DNA from: Globobulimina sp. | Taxonomy: Eukaryota; Foraminifera; Rotaliida | DNA: 18,061 bases | Assembly: GCA_003354225.1 (NCBI GenBank) | Contig: PIVH01000003.1 | Coordinates: forward strand, 1-18,061 | Direction: 5' to 3' | Shown: positions 12,701 through 17,513 of the stretch, in pieces | How positions within the stretch are numbered: the first letter of the stretch is position 1 | Layout: each line of letters opens with the position of its first letter | Notes under the pieces: model-generated | What the model was told of the DNA's origin: nothing | The model's input: the letters and a program-made list of their open reading frames with translations, nothing else | The model's database searches: none | Program-made: the position numbers and the translations under genes

Positions 12701-15700
12701 GGAAAGGTGGGAGAAAGTGCAGGTGGTGGTATTGGAGTGGATATGCATTCTATAGAAAATTCATAAAAAAGATAGCGACTGCTGATATAGCTCCATTTAC
12801 CACTATAATTTTCTTGGACGGGGTCAGATAAACTCGATAGAGCAACGGGGCCAAAATATAACTCATCGTAGTTGCCATCATAAAATGTCCATCTTTGGTT
12901 CATATCATACCAAGAAATGGTATATGTGCCATCCGTCCATATACCTTTGCCATCACTTAATGGCGGCGAATCTAAATCTAATTGGAGGGTCAGAGGGTCG
13001 CGATTCTGTGGTTCGGCATCAGAAGTTACAATTAATTGGGTACAATTTGGAAGAGGAGGAATTGTGGGTGGTAGAACCACCGGTGTTGGGGTTGGGTGCG
13101 GTGTGGAAGGCGGCGGATTGCCACCACACACTAACATTAACTCAATGGTTTTGTCATCAAATGTATCCGTCCAATTCGTATATTGCCCGGTTGCATACGA
13201 CTGTGAATAGGGCGGCAATGCGCCGCTATCATTTGCGGCTGAAACCAAGTAGGCGAAGACGGACTGAATGACCCACACATTATTACTGTCGGAATAGTAA
13301 ATGCCGCCCATAGTGGCCAACCGATCTCTTTTCCAGGTCCACTTGGCTAAAGAAGACGAATTGGATAAAATATGATAATTGCCTTGTAAATCAATCACAG
13401 CATCGCTATAAGTCGGGGCTTGGTATTTGGAATAAACGATAATAGTATCACACACAAATGGGGTGGGCGCCAATGTGGGCTCCGAAGTGGTAGGCTGTGC
13501 CGTGGTGGGTGACAGCGTCGGGGCCACAGTTGGCAGCGAAGGCGCAGTCGTTGGCGTTACCGTTGGTGCCACAGTGGGATCGGTTAAATTACAAAATGTT
13601 TTGGGTGACTCAATCAACGGAGCAGACTGAAATATTGTAGTCACTGCATAGTTAGTCACTGGTTGGACGCACGAAGAACCATTTAATTCAATTTCGGTTA
13701 CGGTTGAAGCCACAGTCTGGAATATCTCTCCATTTTTATAGATTCGGTACGATTCGACGGCAGATGTTGATGGTGAACACCATGCCAATAATATAATGTT
13801 TGCGGCACAATTCTCTTTAAACGTATAACAGCAATCTGGCGAATATAACGGTATACAGACGCCGCCAGATAAAATATAATCGTCTGAACACACACATTTG
13901 CCGTCCGTGCCGGTGCCACAATAGGCCGCTTTGTCGCCTTTTGCAATACATTTGAGATAACGGCAAGGACACGGCTCTTGATTTGGAGATTGTGGCGTCC
14001 CGTATACATAGCACGACTCCTCCCAGTTACCACCTAATATGTTATCCAAATCTTCCGTTATTAATTCATGCGTAAAAAGAGTGTTTACAATGGGAAAGAA
14101 ATCGCGATTCCTTTCCACAAAATCAACCTCGTCGCCGGCACCATTAAATAAGCTTAATTTCCAATAATCATTATTCATATTTGTGTCGGCGTAAATATCG
14201 TCCACTAAGAGGTCCTGGCCGCAGCCCCGGCAGCCCGCCTCGGTCTGGTCAATGCCAAACATGTCATACGTCGATATCACCCAATACTGTCCCTGAGCCA
14301 CCCCATAGCCGCTTTCTTCAATGGTAAAATTGATCAGTCCTTCAAAGCGGAAGCCGGTTAACGACACTCCAACCGACGGATTATATAACTCTATGAAGTA
14401 TAAGTCCTCTCCATTTGGACCATAATCGCGATTCAGTCCAACTTCATTGATAATTAATATAATATCTGCACTGCAAACGATAGTGCCAATGGCCGACACC
14501 AAACCTTTGAGCGCATCAAAATCTGTGGCATAAAAAAAATATTTATCAAAATCTTCAACCACACAGGTAAAAAAATCATCGATTGTCGATGTCGACACAT
14601 CAATACCAATGGCAACAATGGTTACATCTAAAGCTTGTAAAGCAGCCAATGTCGGCGACACATAGCCCGTGGCTGCTATACACGGCTCGTGGTCGGGTGT
14701 TTTCACGCCGGTATCGGGGTCCTCAATCACTGGAAATGGCTCCCCATCGGTTAAGATTATTATCATTTTACTACGATCGTCGCTGGAATTGCCCTGGAAC
14801 TCTCTTAAAGCGATGGTTAATGCTTCATTGGTCCACGTATAGCCACCATTAAAATCGCCGGGCCCCATAGCCGCAAATCTATTATAAACATCGATTTGGT
14901 TATTTGGTATACCAAAGTCGGTTAAACCCCACATTTTCTTGAGCTTTCCATCCGCTTGACACGACGCAAAATCCCAGGAAGGCCCACAACCACTAAAATT
15001 TATTGCCGCTACTTTGGTATCGCCGGGCAATGAGCTATTCACAATTGCTTTGGCAAAATCTAGCTCTTGCTGCCAATTGTTATACTCTGGATCGCCATCC
15101 TTTGAGCCATCATAGACACTGCCACTGCTGTCTAGGATGAATATTAAGTCCAACAATAAGGAAGAACCACAACCTGCGTAGGTCGGCGCCTTGGTCGGTG
15201 ACACCGAGGGCAGTGCAGTGGTCACCGGGGACAGCGTGGGAGTGGCGCTCGGATCCCAGGTTTCGTCGGTCATGGTGGGTCGACGAGTCGGTGCATACGT
15301 ATATGGACAAGTAATACGCTGCGATTCGATGCTGCTGTTATCCGATCGGTCAATGCCAACTAAGCTCATTTGCACCTCGCCGGCCTGAAATCCTCCATAA
15401 GTGATACTAACCGGTTGATTGGGATACAAATTATCAGTCTCAGAGGCCGCACCATAATAAATATTATACGATACTATAGATATTGCAGAAGCATAGTAGC
15501 TGGAATTGAGTGGCTCTTGAAAGGATACCTCAATGTAGCTGTTTTGCACCGAGGTCACATAGGCAGCACAGGACAAAGGGGTCACAACCAACAGACAACT
15601 GCCCGTATTGCCGATATCACTGAAATAGGCACTGCTACACTGACATTGCGACGGTACGCAATATGTATAATTATCTACGCCCGGATAGCCGAGCGGCGCG

Positions 15701-16286
15701 ATATCATAACAACTGGTGCCAGAATTACTACATTGAGCGTTGCTATCGTAACGAGTGCATTTTAGTGGATCACAAATCTTTGGACAATGTGCTAAGTTCA
15801 ATACACCGGGCGATCCATACAAATAACAAGATTCTCGCCAGGACGATAAATCTGTAAAATCATTAAAAACTATTTCTAATTCATATGAATATCCATCATC
15901 AATCAAAAAATTATCACTGGCTGACACTTCAAACTGTGAATTAGCGCCGTCATTGAGGGCAATAATGAACTCGTTTAATGCCACACTTGCTGGCAAATTA
16001 TAATCAGAAGAAAAATAATTGTCGCAATCATAATTATCAACGCCAATGCTTGACGGGAAATAAATATCGCACGGCGCCTCATTGCCAATCACAAATATAT
16101 CTCCTTGATTTATTAATGTTTGGTTGGCTTCGTTGGAAGCGGTGCTTCCTCCCAATAATAAATTGCCTGGCGATGTAAATGAAAGTGCTGAAATATTGAA
16201 GGCAAATCCTAAATTTACAATTTCTATCCAATATCTACCATTAGTTTCATCCACAAATATTTCTGTAATTGCTACGTTAATATAAG
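151..16286 (-). CDS. Exon 2 of the giant REJ/polycystin-1-like multidomain receptor (LTD1 through TM5 and C-tail)
   Basis: This is one open frame of about 16.1 kb ending in TAA at 153..151. It has no in-frame ATG near its 5' end. GTG at 16254..16252 can open it, but that would cut the first strand (VAITEIF) off an LTD domain whose codons are open upstream to a TAA at 16296..16294. The true N terminus is therefore most likely supplied by exon 1. Domains in order: LTD1, Cys-rich/FN3-like, PT linker, vWA2, LTD2, Cys-rich/FN3-like, PT linker, four ~100-residue repeats with one extra domain, TMEM132-like core with a cohesin-like domain, second cohesin-like domain, EF-hand-like loop, REJ region, GAIN/GPS-like region, TM1-TM3, charged loop, TM4-TM5 and tail. 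The REJ signature (GPNGGLC...CYGWTDE) and the TM4 start (LPRWCRYVVW) point to the polycystin-1/PKDREJ family. Many N-x-S/T sequons before TM1 fit an extracellular N terminus. The cellular role is inferred to be adhesion or sensing; nothing here proves a ligand. Confidence 0.85.
790..2670 (-). other. Long charged cytoplasmic loop between TM3 and TM4 (residues ~4911-5539)
   Basis: About 630 residues, mostly disordered, start RPHEFSDEEIDEMVEDQ. Nuclear-localisation-like Lys/Arg blocks (KKKKEKKEKKEKKRRR, KRKNKKKKKKKK) alternate with Glu/Asp blocks (EEEEDEDEDEDD, DQDDDDDEE). The part after about residue 5280 is less extreme and includes FIAVHLNCQ and DPFDPWKE-like segments before TM4. With the N terminus outside, an odd number of TMs (three) puts this loop in the cytoplasm. 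It may bind cytoskeletal or signalling partners; no domain is recognised. Confidence 0.6.
1540..2060 (-). repeat. Low-complexity coding repeats (K/E, D/E and N/E codon runs)
   Basis: On the plus strand this shows as T-rich runs near 2006-2052, a TCG/GTC trinucleotide run near 1748-1766, CTCATC hexanucleotide copies near 1799-1822 and CATTTT copies near 1558-1577. They encode the acidic, basic and Asn-Glu tracts of the cytoplasmic loop. Such tracts expand and contract by slippage, so length variation between strains is expected. The frame is intact throughout. Confidence 0.8.
2670..3160 (-). other. Polycystin-1-like TM1-TM3 (residues ~4752-4910)
   Basis: TM1 lies at about 4754-4777 (SVSAMLWLLILFFLFTFAFY), TM2 at about 4855-4878 (FIKVLLTVLYCLLFMLQIAWFY) and TM3 at about 4884-4909 (LFAFLIAFETILPIWLCAW). 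Between TM1 and TM2 are only about 77 residues with a Cys cluster (CLWWCCDD), too short for the PLAT domain found at this place in polycystin-1. The order of a solitary TM after GPS, then a paired TM2/TM3 ending near an RP motif (SKIRPHE), is that of polycystin-1 family proteins. Confidence 0.65.
3225..4525 (-). other. GAIN-like region ending in a degenerate GPS motif (residues ~4295-4728)
   Basis: A helix-rich part (VTKALISSAADAH, IVQLIYEMYTIL, FAIISDMISYF) is followed by a beta-rich part (AYVKCELIAFN, SAIIFWTLKGY, CKTILVYENI) and a Cys cluster ending KTVCACQSNYTLLG just before TM1. This is the GAIN helical-then-beta order with a closing C-x-C GPS element. The residues at the usual HL/T cleavage point are S, N, Y, so autoproteolysis is not expected. 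Position, cysteines and order support the call; strict sequence identity is low. Confidence 0.55.
4525..4620 (-). other. Small Cys motif after REJ (residues ~4263-4293)
   Basis: CNVDSDCGNELICDLTQSEYNVGVC has the C-x-x-DSDC...C...GVC form of small EGF/follistatin-like knobs. It separates the REJ region from the helical GAIN-like part. Confidence 0.45.
4620..6605 (-). other. REJ (receptor for egg jelly) region of polycystin-1 type (residues ~3600-4262)
   Basis: The region opens with GPILTDCRFEDHGTAILMFF...CLSVF...CIWKDFRTLRIELGYG, a start I associate with protist REJ-containing proteins. Further on come SFEWESL, LEAGKYYAFKVTVTY and, at the end, NRGPNGGLCAVD...YRVECYGWTDE...LEYNF. That last run is the REJ hallmark (N-x-P-x-GG-x-C-x-V ... 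F-x-x-x-C-x-GW-x-D ... L-x-Y-x-F). In animals REJ modules occur in polycystin-1 and sperm PKDREJ and precede the GAIN/GPS region, as here. Confidence 0.75.
6605..6660 (-). repeat. Short Pro-Thr linker 4 (residues ~3582-3600)
   Basis: The run DPTTSPTLPPTSSPI is a small version of the earlier linkers and marks the border between the adhesion modules and the REJ region. Confidence 0.8.
6655..7345 (-). other. Unrecognised beta-rich segment after the EF-hand-like loop (residues ~3353-3583)
   Basis: No domain is recognised. The segment alternates strands (FLYLNVSSRE, SVFRFATDNDATVFFELKNV, SIIIRGEYISDKYWTF, CIFMSILYETYD, DLFIEFTELC) with polar turns and several cysteines, in keeping with a secreted beta sandwich. 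It ends at the last PT linker. Confidence 0.35.
7348..7383 (-). other. EF-hand/dockerin-like calcium loop (residues 3341-3352)
   Basis: The twelve residues DVNYDCRHTAFD place D, N, D, T and D at loop positions 1, 3, 5, 9 and 12, as in dockerin and EF-hand calcium loops. A hydrophobic helix-like stretch (AQATSFYLND) follows. Only one loop is seen, whereas bacterial dockerins have two, so calcium binding is plausible but not proven. Confidence 0.5.
7560..8090 (-). other. Cohesin-like domain 2 (residues ~3105-3282)
   Basis: SEPFTYDIYINASSGTLLSFSIRIWWDDNLF, then MLSWNIDTIRGELRLAGASSSG and VASCNMKVSAE fits a cohesin-like layout similar to domain 1. A long Cys-containing loop (CSYFEE...CTTAGDW) is inserted. 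It is the last Ig-like module before the dockerin-like loop. Confidence 0.45.
8100..10320 (-). other. TMEM132-like BIG/Ig-like domain region (residues ~2362-3102)
   Basis: After cohesin-like domain 1 come several Ig/BIG-like units. A Cys-framed segment leads to GEVYVNITADAIKSIQILN, VWLPLLSTFAI and FELSQID. This resembles the TMEM132 stretch in which a V-x-V-N strand leads to VW-P-LP and ELSQI. Further on are MKLSDGVLIDLSDD, VTVFWSDGTQTDLS, MDVFFSDGLI and SSDPAVLAVDGYGYVTI, the SDG and S-D-x-A-V signature of BIG2-type and TMEM132 C-terminal Ig domains. TMEM132 proteins are neural adhesion molecules with a cohesin-plus-three-BIG ectodomain. The match is from memory of the family pattern, not a search. 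The region seems longer than one TMEM132 unit and may be duplicated. Confidence 0.5.
10320..10790 (-). other. Cohesin-like domain 1 (residues ~2206-2362)
   Basis: The pattern YVGEEVRLDLWLN, WWLSIDFNHALLQYVSF, NGLIEIWGSKIG, VGYFLFSVYDDTAAG and a closing strand pair fits the cohesin fold (strand, F-D-x-x-L, G-x-I, G-x-F-x-F-x-V). Cohesin-like domains occur in TMEM132 proteins as well as in bacterial cellulosomes. In this setting an adhesion role is more likely than enzyme docking. Confidence 0.6.
10790..11440 (-). other. Beta-rich segment before cohesin-like domain 1, possible TMEM132-like N-terminal part (residues ~1988-2205)
   Basis: No domain is recognised with certainty. Alternating strands (PILINLVYDSLDFTI, VTISVWASC, DWLFIENDTNILQIHAEL, TEIIELTLAPRIV) and paired cysteines (CPDC, CDIE, VKC) look like an Ig-type fold. 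The position just N-terminal to a cohesin-like domain is that of the N-terminal region in TMEM132 proteins. Confidence 0.3.
11440..11750 (-). other. Repeat domain R4 of four (residues ~1885-1988)
   Basis: It starts CDCIQVDTSG and ends TVNVTFSC. It keeps DGYYKHS, MRLYYDTNLETWLITGNGAYF and the turn LPPFGEP. It directly precedes the TMEM132-like region without a PT linker. Confidence 0.55.
11800..12115 (-). other. Repeat domain R3 of four (residues ~1764-1869)
   Basis: It starts CATIDISSTDYAL and ends TIELVLSC, nearly the same end as R1 (TIELMLVC). LGWLAIESAWLF matches the central W strand of the family, and FPPFDPSEQPSIW the P-rich turn before a Trp. Confidence 0.55.
12150..12700 (-). other. 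Unrecognised beta-rich domain inserted between R2 and R3 (residues ~1570-1752)
   Basis: The domain begins with WHLDHLRTWD, then DVYIFVGAV, YIGAYGHVSIL, YWYYVENVAFGFTD, LCWHMI, GGWRAGNQIGLN and ends KVIYYKQC. I recall similar runs (FVGA, YWY...FGF, WH...GG[YW]RAG..LN, K.IY) in extracellular proteins of other protists, but I cannot name the family. The motif YQTTY occurs twice. It is flanked by short P-rich spacers, as expected for a stand-alone module. Confidence 0.45.
12745..13050 (-). other. Repeat domain R2 of four (residues ~1452-1553)
   Basis: It starts CTQLIVTSDA and ends YEFSIEC. Landmarks shared with the other copies are GTYTISWYDMNQRWTF, a long polar loop and GKWSYIS before the closing strand. 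Sequence identity to the other copies is low, so the copies are old. Confidence 0.5.
13050..13125 (-). repeat. Pro-Thr linker 3 (residues ~1428-1451)
   Basis: The run PPPSTPHPTPTPVVLPPTIP forms a short rigid or glycosylated spacer between repeat domains R1 and R2. Confidence 0.8.
13125..13452 (-). other. Repeat domain R1 of four (residues ~1318-1428)
   Basis: This is an unrecognised domain of about 100-110 residues that starts CDTIIVYS and ends TIELMLVC. Internal landmarks are GNY, GGIYYSDSNNVWVI, a P-rich turn and YTNWTD. The same framework (C..I.V.S, G.Y, Y.....W.I, W, IEL.L.C) recurs in R2, R3 and R4. A disulphide between the first and last Cys seems likely. The function is unknown. Confidence 0.6.
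13455..13580 (-). repeat. Pro-Thr linker 2 (residues ~1276-1316)
   Basis: The segment has the densest PT repeats in the protein, such as PTVAPTVTPTTAPS and PTLSPTTAQPTTSEPT. It separates the duplicated vWA-LTD block from the repeat-domain block. Confidence 0.9.
13580..13985 (-). other. Cys-rich EGF-like segment plus FN3-like domain, copy 2 (residues ~1140-1274)
   Basis: CRYLKCIAKGDKAAYC...GKCVCSDDYI...GGVC looks EGF-like. It is followed by an FN3-like run with IILLAWCSPS, VESYRIYKNGE and NYAVTTIFQS. Spacing and order match copy 1, which shows duplication of a vWA-LTD-Cys-FN3 block. The FN3 call is from strand pattern only. Confidence 0.5.
13985..14470 (-). other. Lamin-tail-like domain 2, LTD2 (residues ~978-1138)
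   Basis: The strands DIILIINEV, LYFIELYNPS and LTGFRFEG are a textbook LTD start. GQYWVISTYD follows, then WKLSLFNGAGDEVDFVE, a strand pair normal for the family. The end GNWEESCYVYGTPQSPN is shared with LTD1. This intact vWA-LTD junction is the internal template used to place the intron in the first copy. Confidence 0.85.
14470..15182 (-). other. von Willebrand factor A domain 2, intact MIDAS (residues ~742-977)
   Basis: The first strand LIFILDSSGS carries a complete DxSxS (residues 758-762). The loop GGYTWTNEAL (from about 854) supplies threonine, and ILTDGEP (D886) supplies the third MIDAS acid. Extra cysteines (CGPSWDFASC) sit in a loop after KVAAINFSG. The domain ends TIVCSADI, running straight into LTD2. 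All metal-site residues are present, so metal-dependent ligand binding is plausible. Confidence 0.92.
15183..15305 (-). repeat. Pro-Thr linker 1 (residues ~700-741)
   Basis: Short motifs such as APTRRPT, TPTLSP, SVSPTKAPT recur. The segment is a flexible, probably O-glycosylated spacer between the FN3-like domain and vWA2. SPT/APT linkers of this kind are frequent in stramenopile surface proteins. Confidence 0.85.
15310..15787 (-). other. Cys-rich EGF-like segment plus FN3-like domain, copy 1 (residues ~538-698)
   Basis: A stretch with many cysteines (CDPLKCTRYDSNAQC ... CQCSSAYFSD) is followed by a beta sandwich-like segment. That segment has YIEVSFQEPL, SIVSYNIYY and GEVQMSLVGIDRS, which resemble FN3 strands B, C and F/G, and it ends at RITCPY before a PT linker. 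The same order follows LTD2. The FN3 assignment rests on strand pattern only. Confidence 0.5.
15787..16286 (-). other. Lamin-tail-like domain 1, LTD1 (residues ~374-538)
   Basis: The sequence INVAITEIF...YWIEIVNLG...ISALSF is the typical first three strands of an LTD Ig-like fold (compare V-I-N-E-x...WIELYN...L-S-x-F). Its end, SSWRESCYLYGSPG, matches the end of LTD2 (GNWEESCYVYGTPQ), so the two are duplicates. In secreted proteins LTDs are thought to act as adhesion or anchoring modules. The first strand lies upstream of the only in-frame GTG, which argues against a start there. Confidence 0.7.
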
Positions 16287-16354
16287 CTATATATTATTGC
16301 GAATATGCGTAATGCGAATAGGCGTTAAAAAGTAAAAAAGTAAAAAAACTAAAC
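16287..16354 (-). other. Inferred 68-nt GT-AG intron (phase 1)
   Basis: On the minus strand the segment begins GTTTAG and ends ATATATAG, is T-rich after the donor, and contains TTTTTAAC as a possible branch site. Removing it joins exon 1 (...TGT TCA T) to exon 2 (CT TAT ATT AAC...) in frame and restores a vWA-to-LTD junction equal in length to the one near 14470. The donor GTTTAG is not a strong consensus. An alternative acceptor at 16273/16272 (GTAG) is in the same phase but would remove five residues of the first LTD strand. A frameshift or sequencing error is a less likely explanation, because the two frames need 68 nt removed to align with the paralogous junction. Confidence 0.65.
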
Positions 16355-16988
16355 ATGAACAAAGTAATGCTTGAATATTGCCATACTGCTCGTGTATGAA
16401 TGAAAACTGATCGATAGCAATAATATTATTATTATTGGCATCAGCCAGACATTCTAAATGTTGGTTGTAGGTGGTTTCAGCCAATATAATGAGTTGAATG
16501 CCATTTACTCGCAAGGTTGCTTTTGTTCCTTCGCAAGAGAATCGAAGTTTGGTTTGTTGAGTATCGATATATTCGTCGGTATATAATACAATGTATTCCT
16601 GCCGATTTATATTATCATAGGCCGTGGTTGGATATTGCGCCAAAAATATATCAATCGCTGCGTTTAAGCCATCAACGGTGGCATGACTACCGCCAATACA
16701 TTGAGTGGCACTAAAACCAGCAATCGCGTCCTTATAAGTATTGTACCATTCATTTGGAAATGAAATGCTTTTCAAATCTGCTCCACCCACAATGGCATTC
16801 AATGGTTTTTTGATGATTGTGGAGCCATTCACCGATGTACCAAATGTTACAATTGCAATGTTTAAGTCCTGTCTTGGGATATTATTCTCAATTAAGTCGA
16901 TAATGGATTGGAAATAATAATGATGACAATCAAACGATAAATCACCAGACGTATCTAATAAAAAAATAATATCGACAGCTGTCGTTTC
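16355..16988 (-). other. von Willebrand factor A domain 1, degenerate MIDAS (residues ~162-372)
   Basis: The first strand VDIIFLLDTSGD (D173) is a vWA start, followed by helix and strand LNIAIVTFG, a loop GGSHATVDGL (from about residue 260), strand YIVLYTDE (D299) and strand IQLIILAE. vWA domains bind ligands through a metal at the DxSxS...T...D site. Here the third DxSxS position is Asp (DTSGD), so the site is altered. In addition, the usual LTDG is YTDE. Metal-dependent ligand binding may be weaker or lost compared with vWA2. Confidence 0.85.
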
Positions 16989-17471
16989 ATGACATCCGGT
17001 ATTTGGTCGGTTTTGGTTTGGAAAATGGCAGCCACCAAAAGGAGCGCTACCATTTTGCAATAAATACTCCTCAAAACCAGCCTCGCCGCCTTTTCCCTGC
17101 AAGCGGAAAAGATCACTCTTCGCCGCTCCATCAAATACTACACTCTCTACATTTGAAGTGATTGCTTCTTCGCCAAAATATACACTTATATTGCCACCAT
17201 CCGCCGCAATCCCATCACCGTATAGATCGGTAAAGTTGAATACTAAACAATCGCTTGGTTCTACGTCAACAACCGAGACTAAATAATTGTCAATGCCACT
17301 TCCTTCATCAAGTAGTTCTCTCGAACCATCTGCTGCTTCCTTGTATAATTCCCAAATTATATCATTTTGCCATTGGTTGTTACGACCCGGCTTCACTGCA
17401 GTCTTTAAACGTTTAGCTGTTATATTATCAATCGCACAAATAGATAATAACAGTACTGTAAATATACACAT
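16355..17471 (-). CDS. Exon 1 of the giant surface receptor gene: signal peptide, YGDGI-type domain and vWA1
   Basis: The reading frame opens with ATG at 17471..17469 and encodes a clear signal peptide, MCIFTVLLLSICAIDNITA (residues 1-19), so the product enters the secretory pathway. A YGDGI-type beta domain (about 33-115) and a von Willebrand factor A domain (about 162-372) follow. The uninterrupted ORF runs on to a TAG at 16289..16287, but its last 22 codons are T-rich and match nothing expected after a vWA domain. Ending the exon at 16355 (phase 1) and joining it to 16286 gives ...CSSYINVAITEI, which parallels CSADIILIINEV at the second vWA-LTD junction of the same protein. I therefore treat this as the 5' exon of the 151..17471 gene (joined length 17253 nt, 5750 aa plus stop). 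The alternative is a separate gene for a 394-aa secreted vWA protein. The start choice is good, because ATG is followed directly by the signal peptide; a further upstream exon is possible (see 17486..17513). Confidence 0.72.
17127..17375 (-). other. YGDGI-type extracellular beta domain (residues ~33-115)
   Basis: The segment has WELYKE near its start, a central Cys (DCLVFNFTD) and the hallmark YGDGIA at residues 83-88, followed by strands NISVYFGE and VESVVFD. This W-E-L ... F-x-x-D-x-YGDGI pattern recurs in secreted proteins of diatoms, other protists and marine bacteria, often beside LTD or vWA domains. I know no assigned function. Its place directly after the signal peptide suggests a distal position on the ectodomain. 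Confidence 0.5.
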
Positions 17472-17485
17472 TATTTTCTCTAATC

Positions 17486-17513
17486 CTGTGAAAGGAAAAA
17501 AAAAATGTTTAGT
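17486..17513 (-). promoter_or_regulatory. Candidate 3' splice site just upstream of the start codon
   Basis: On the minus strand ACTAAAC (17513..17507) is followed by a 15-nt pyrimidine run and CACAG at 17490..17486. The ATG lies 15 nt further on, at 17471. Branch-like motif, polypyrimidine tract and CAG are in the right order and spacing for a 3' splice site, so an intron in the 5' UTR or an extra short coding exon is possible. I found no convincing donor upstream. The signal peptide starting at 17471 argues that coding begins there. Confidence 0.4.

Noticed and set aside
16252-16254. GTG as the start codon of the giant ORF
   Set aside because: GTG initiation is unlikely in a eukaryotic nuclear gene, no signal peptide follows, and the first LTD strand (VAITEIF) lies mainly upstream of it.
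16272-16354. Alternative acceptor after GTAG at 16273..16272
   Set aside because: It is in phase, but would delete YINVA from the first LTD strand and shorten the junction relative to the second vWA-LTD copy.
16287-16360. A programmed or sequencing frameshift in place of an intron
   Set aside because: A 1- or 2-nt shift leaves about 22 extra codons of T-rich sequence between vWA1 and LTD1 that the paralogous junction lacks, and stops occur in the frames; a 68-nt removal fits better.
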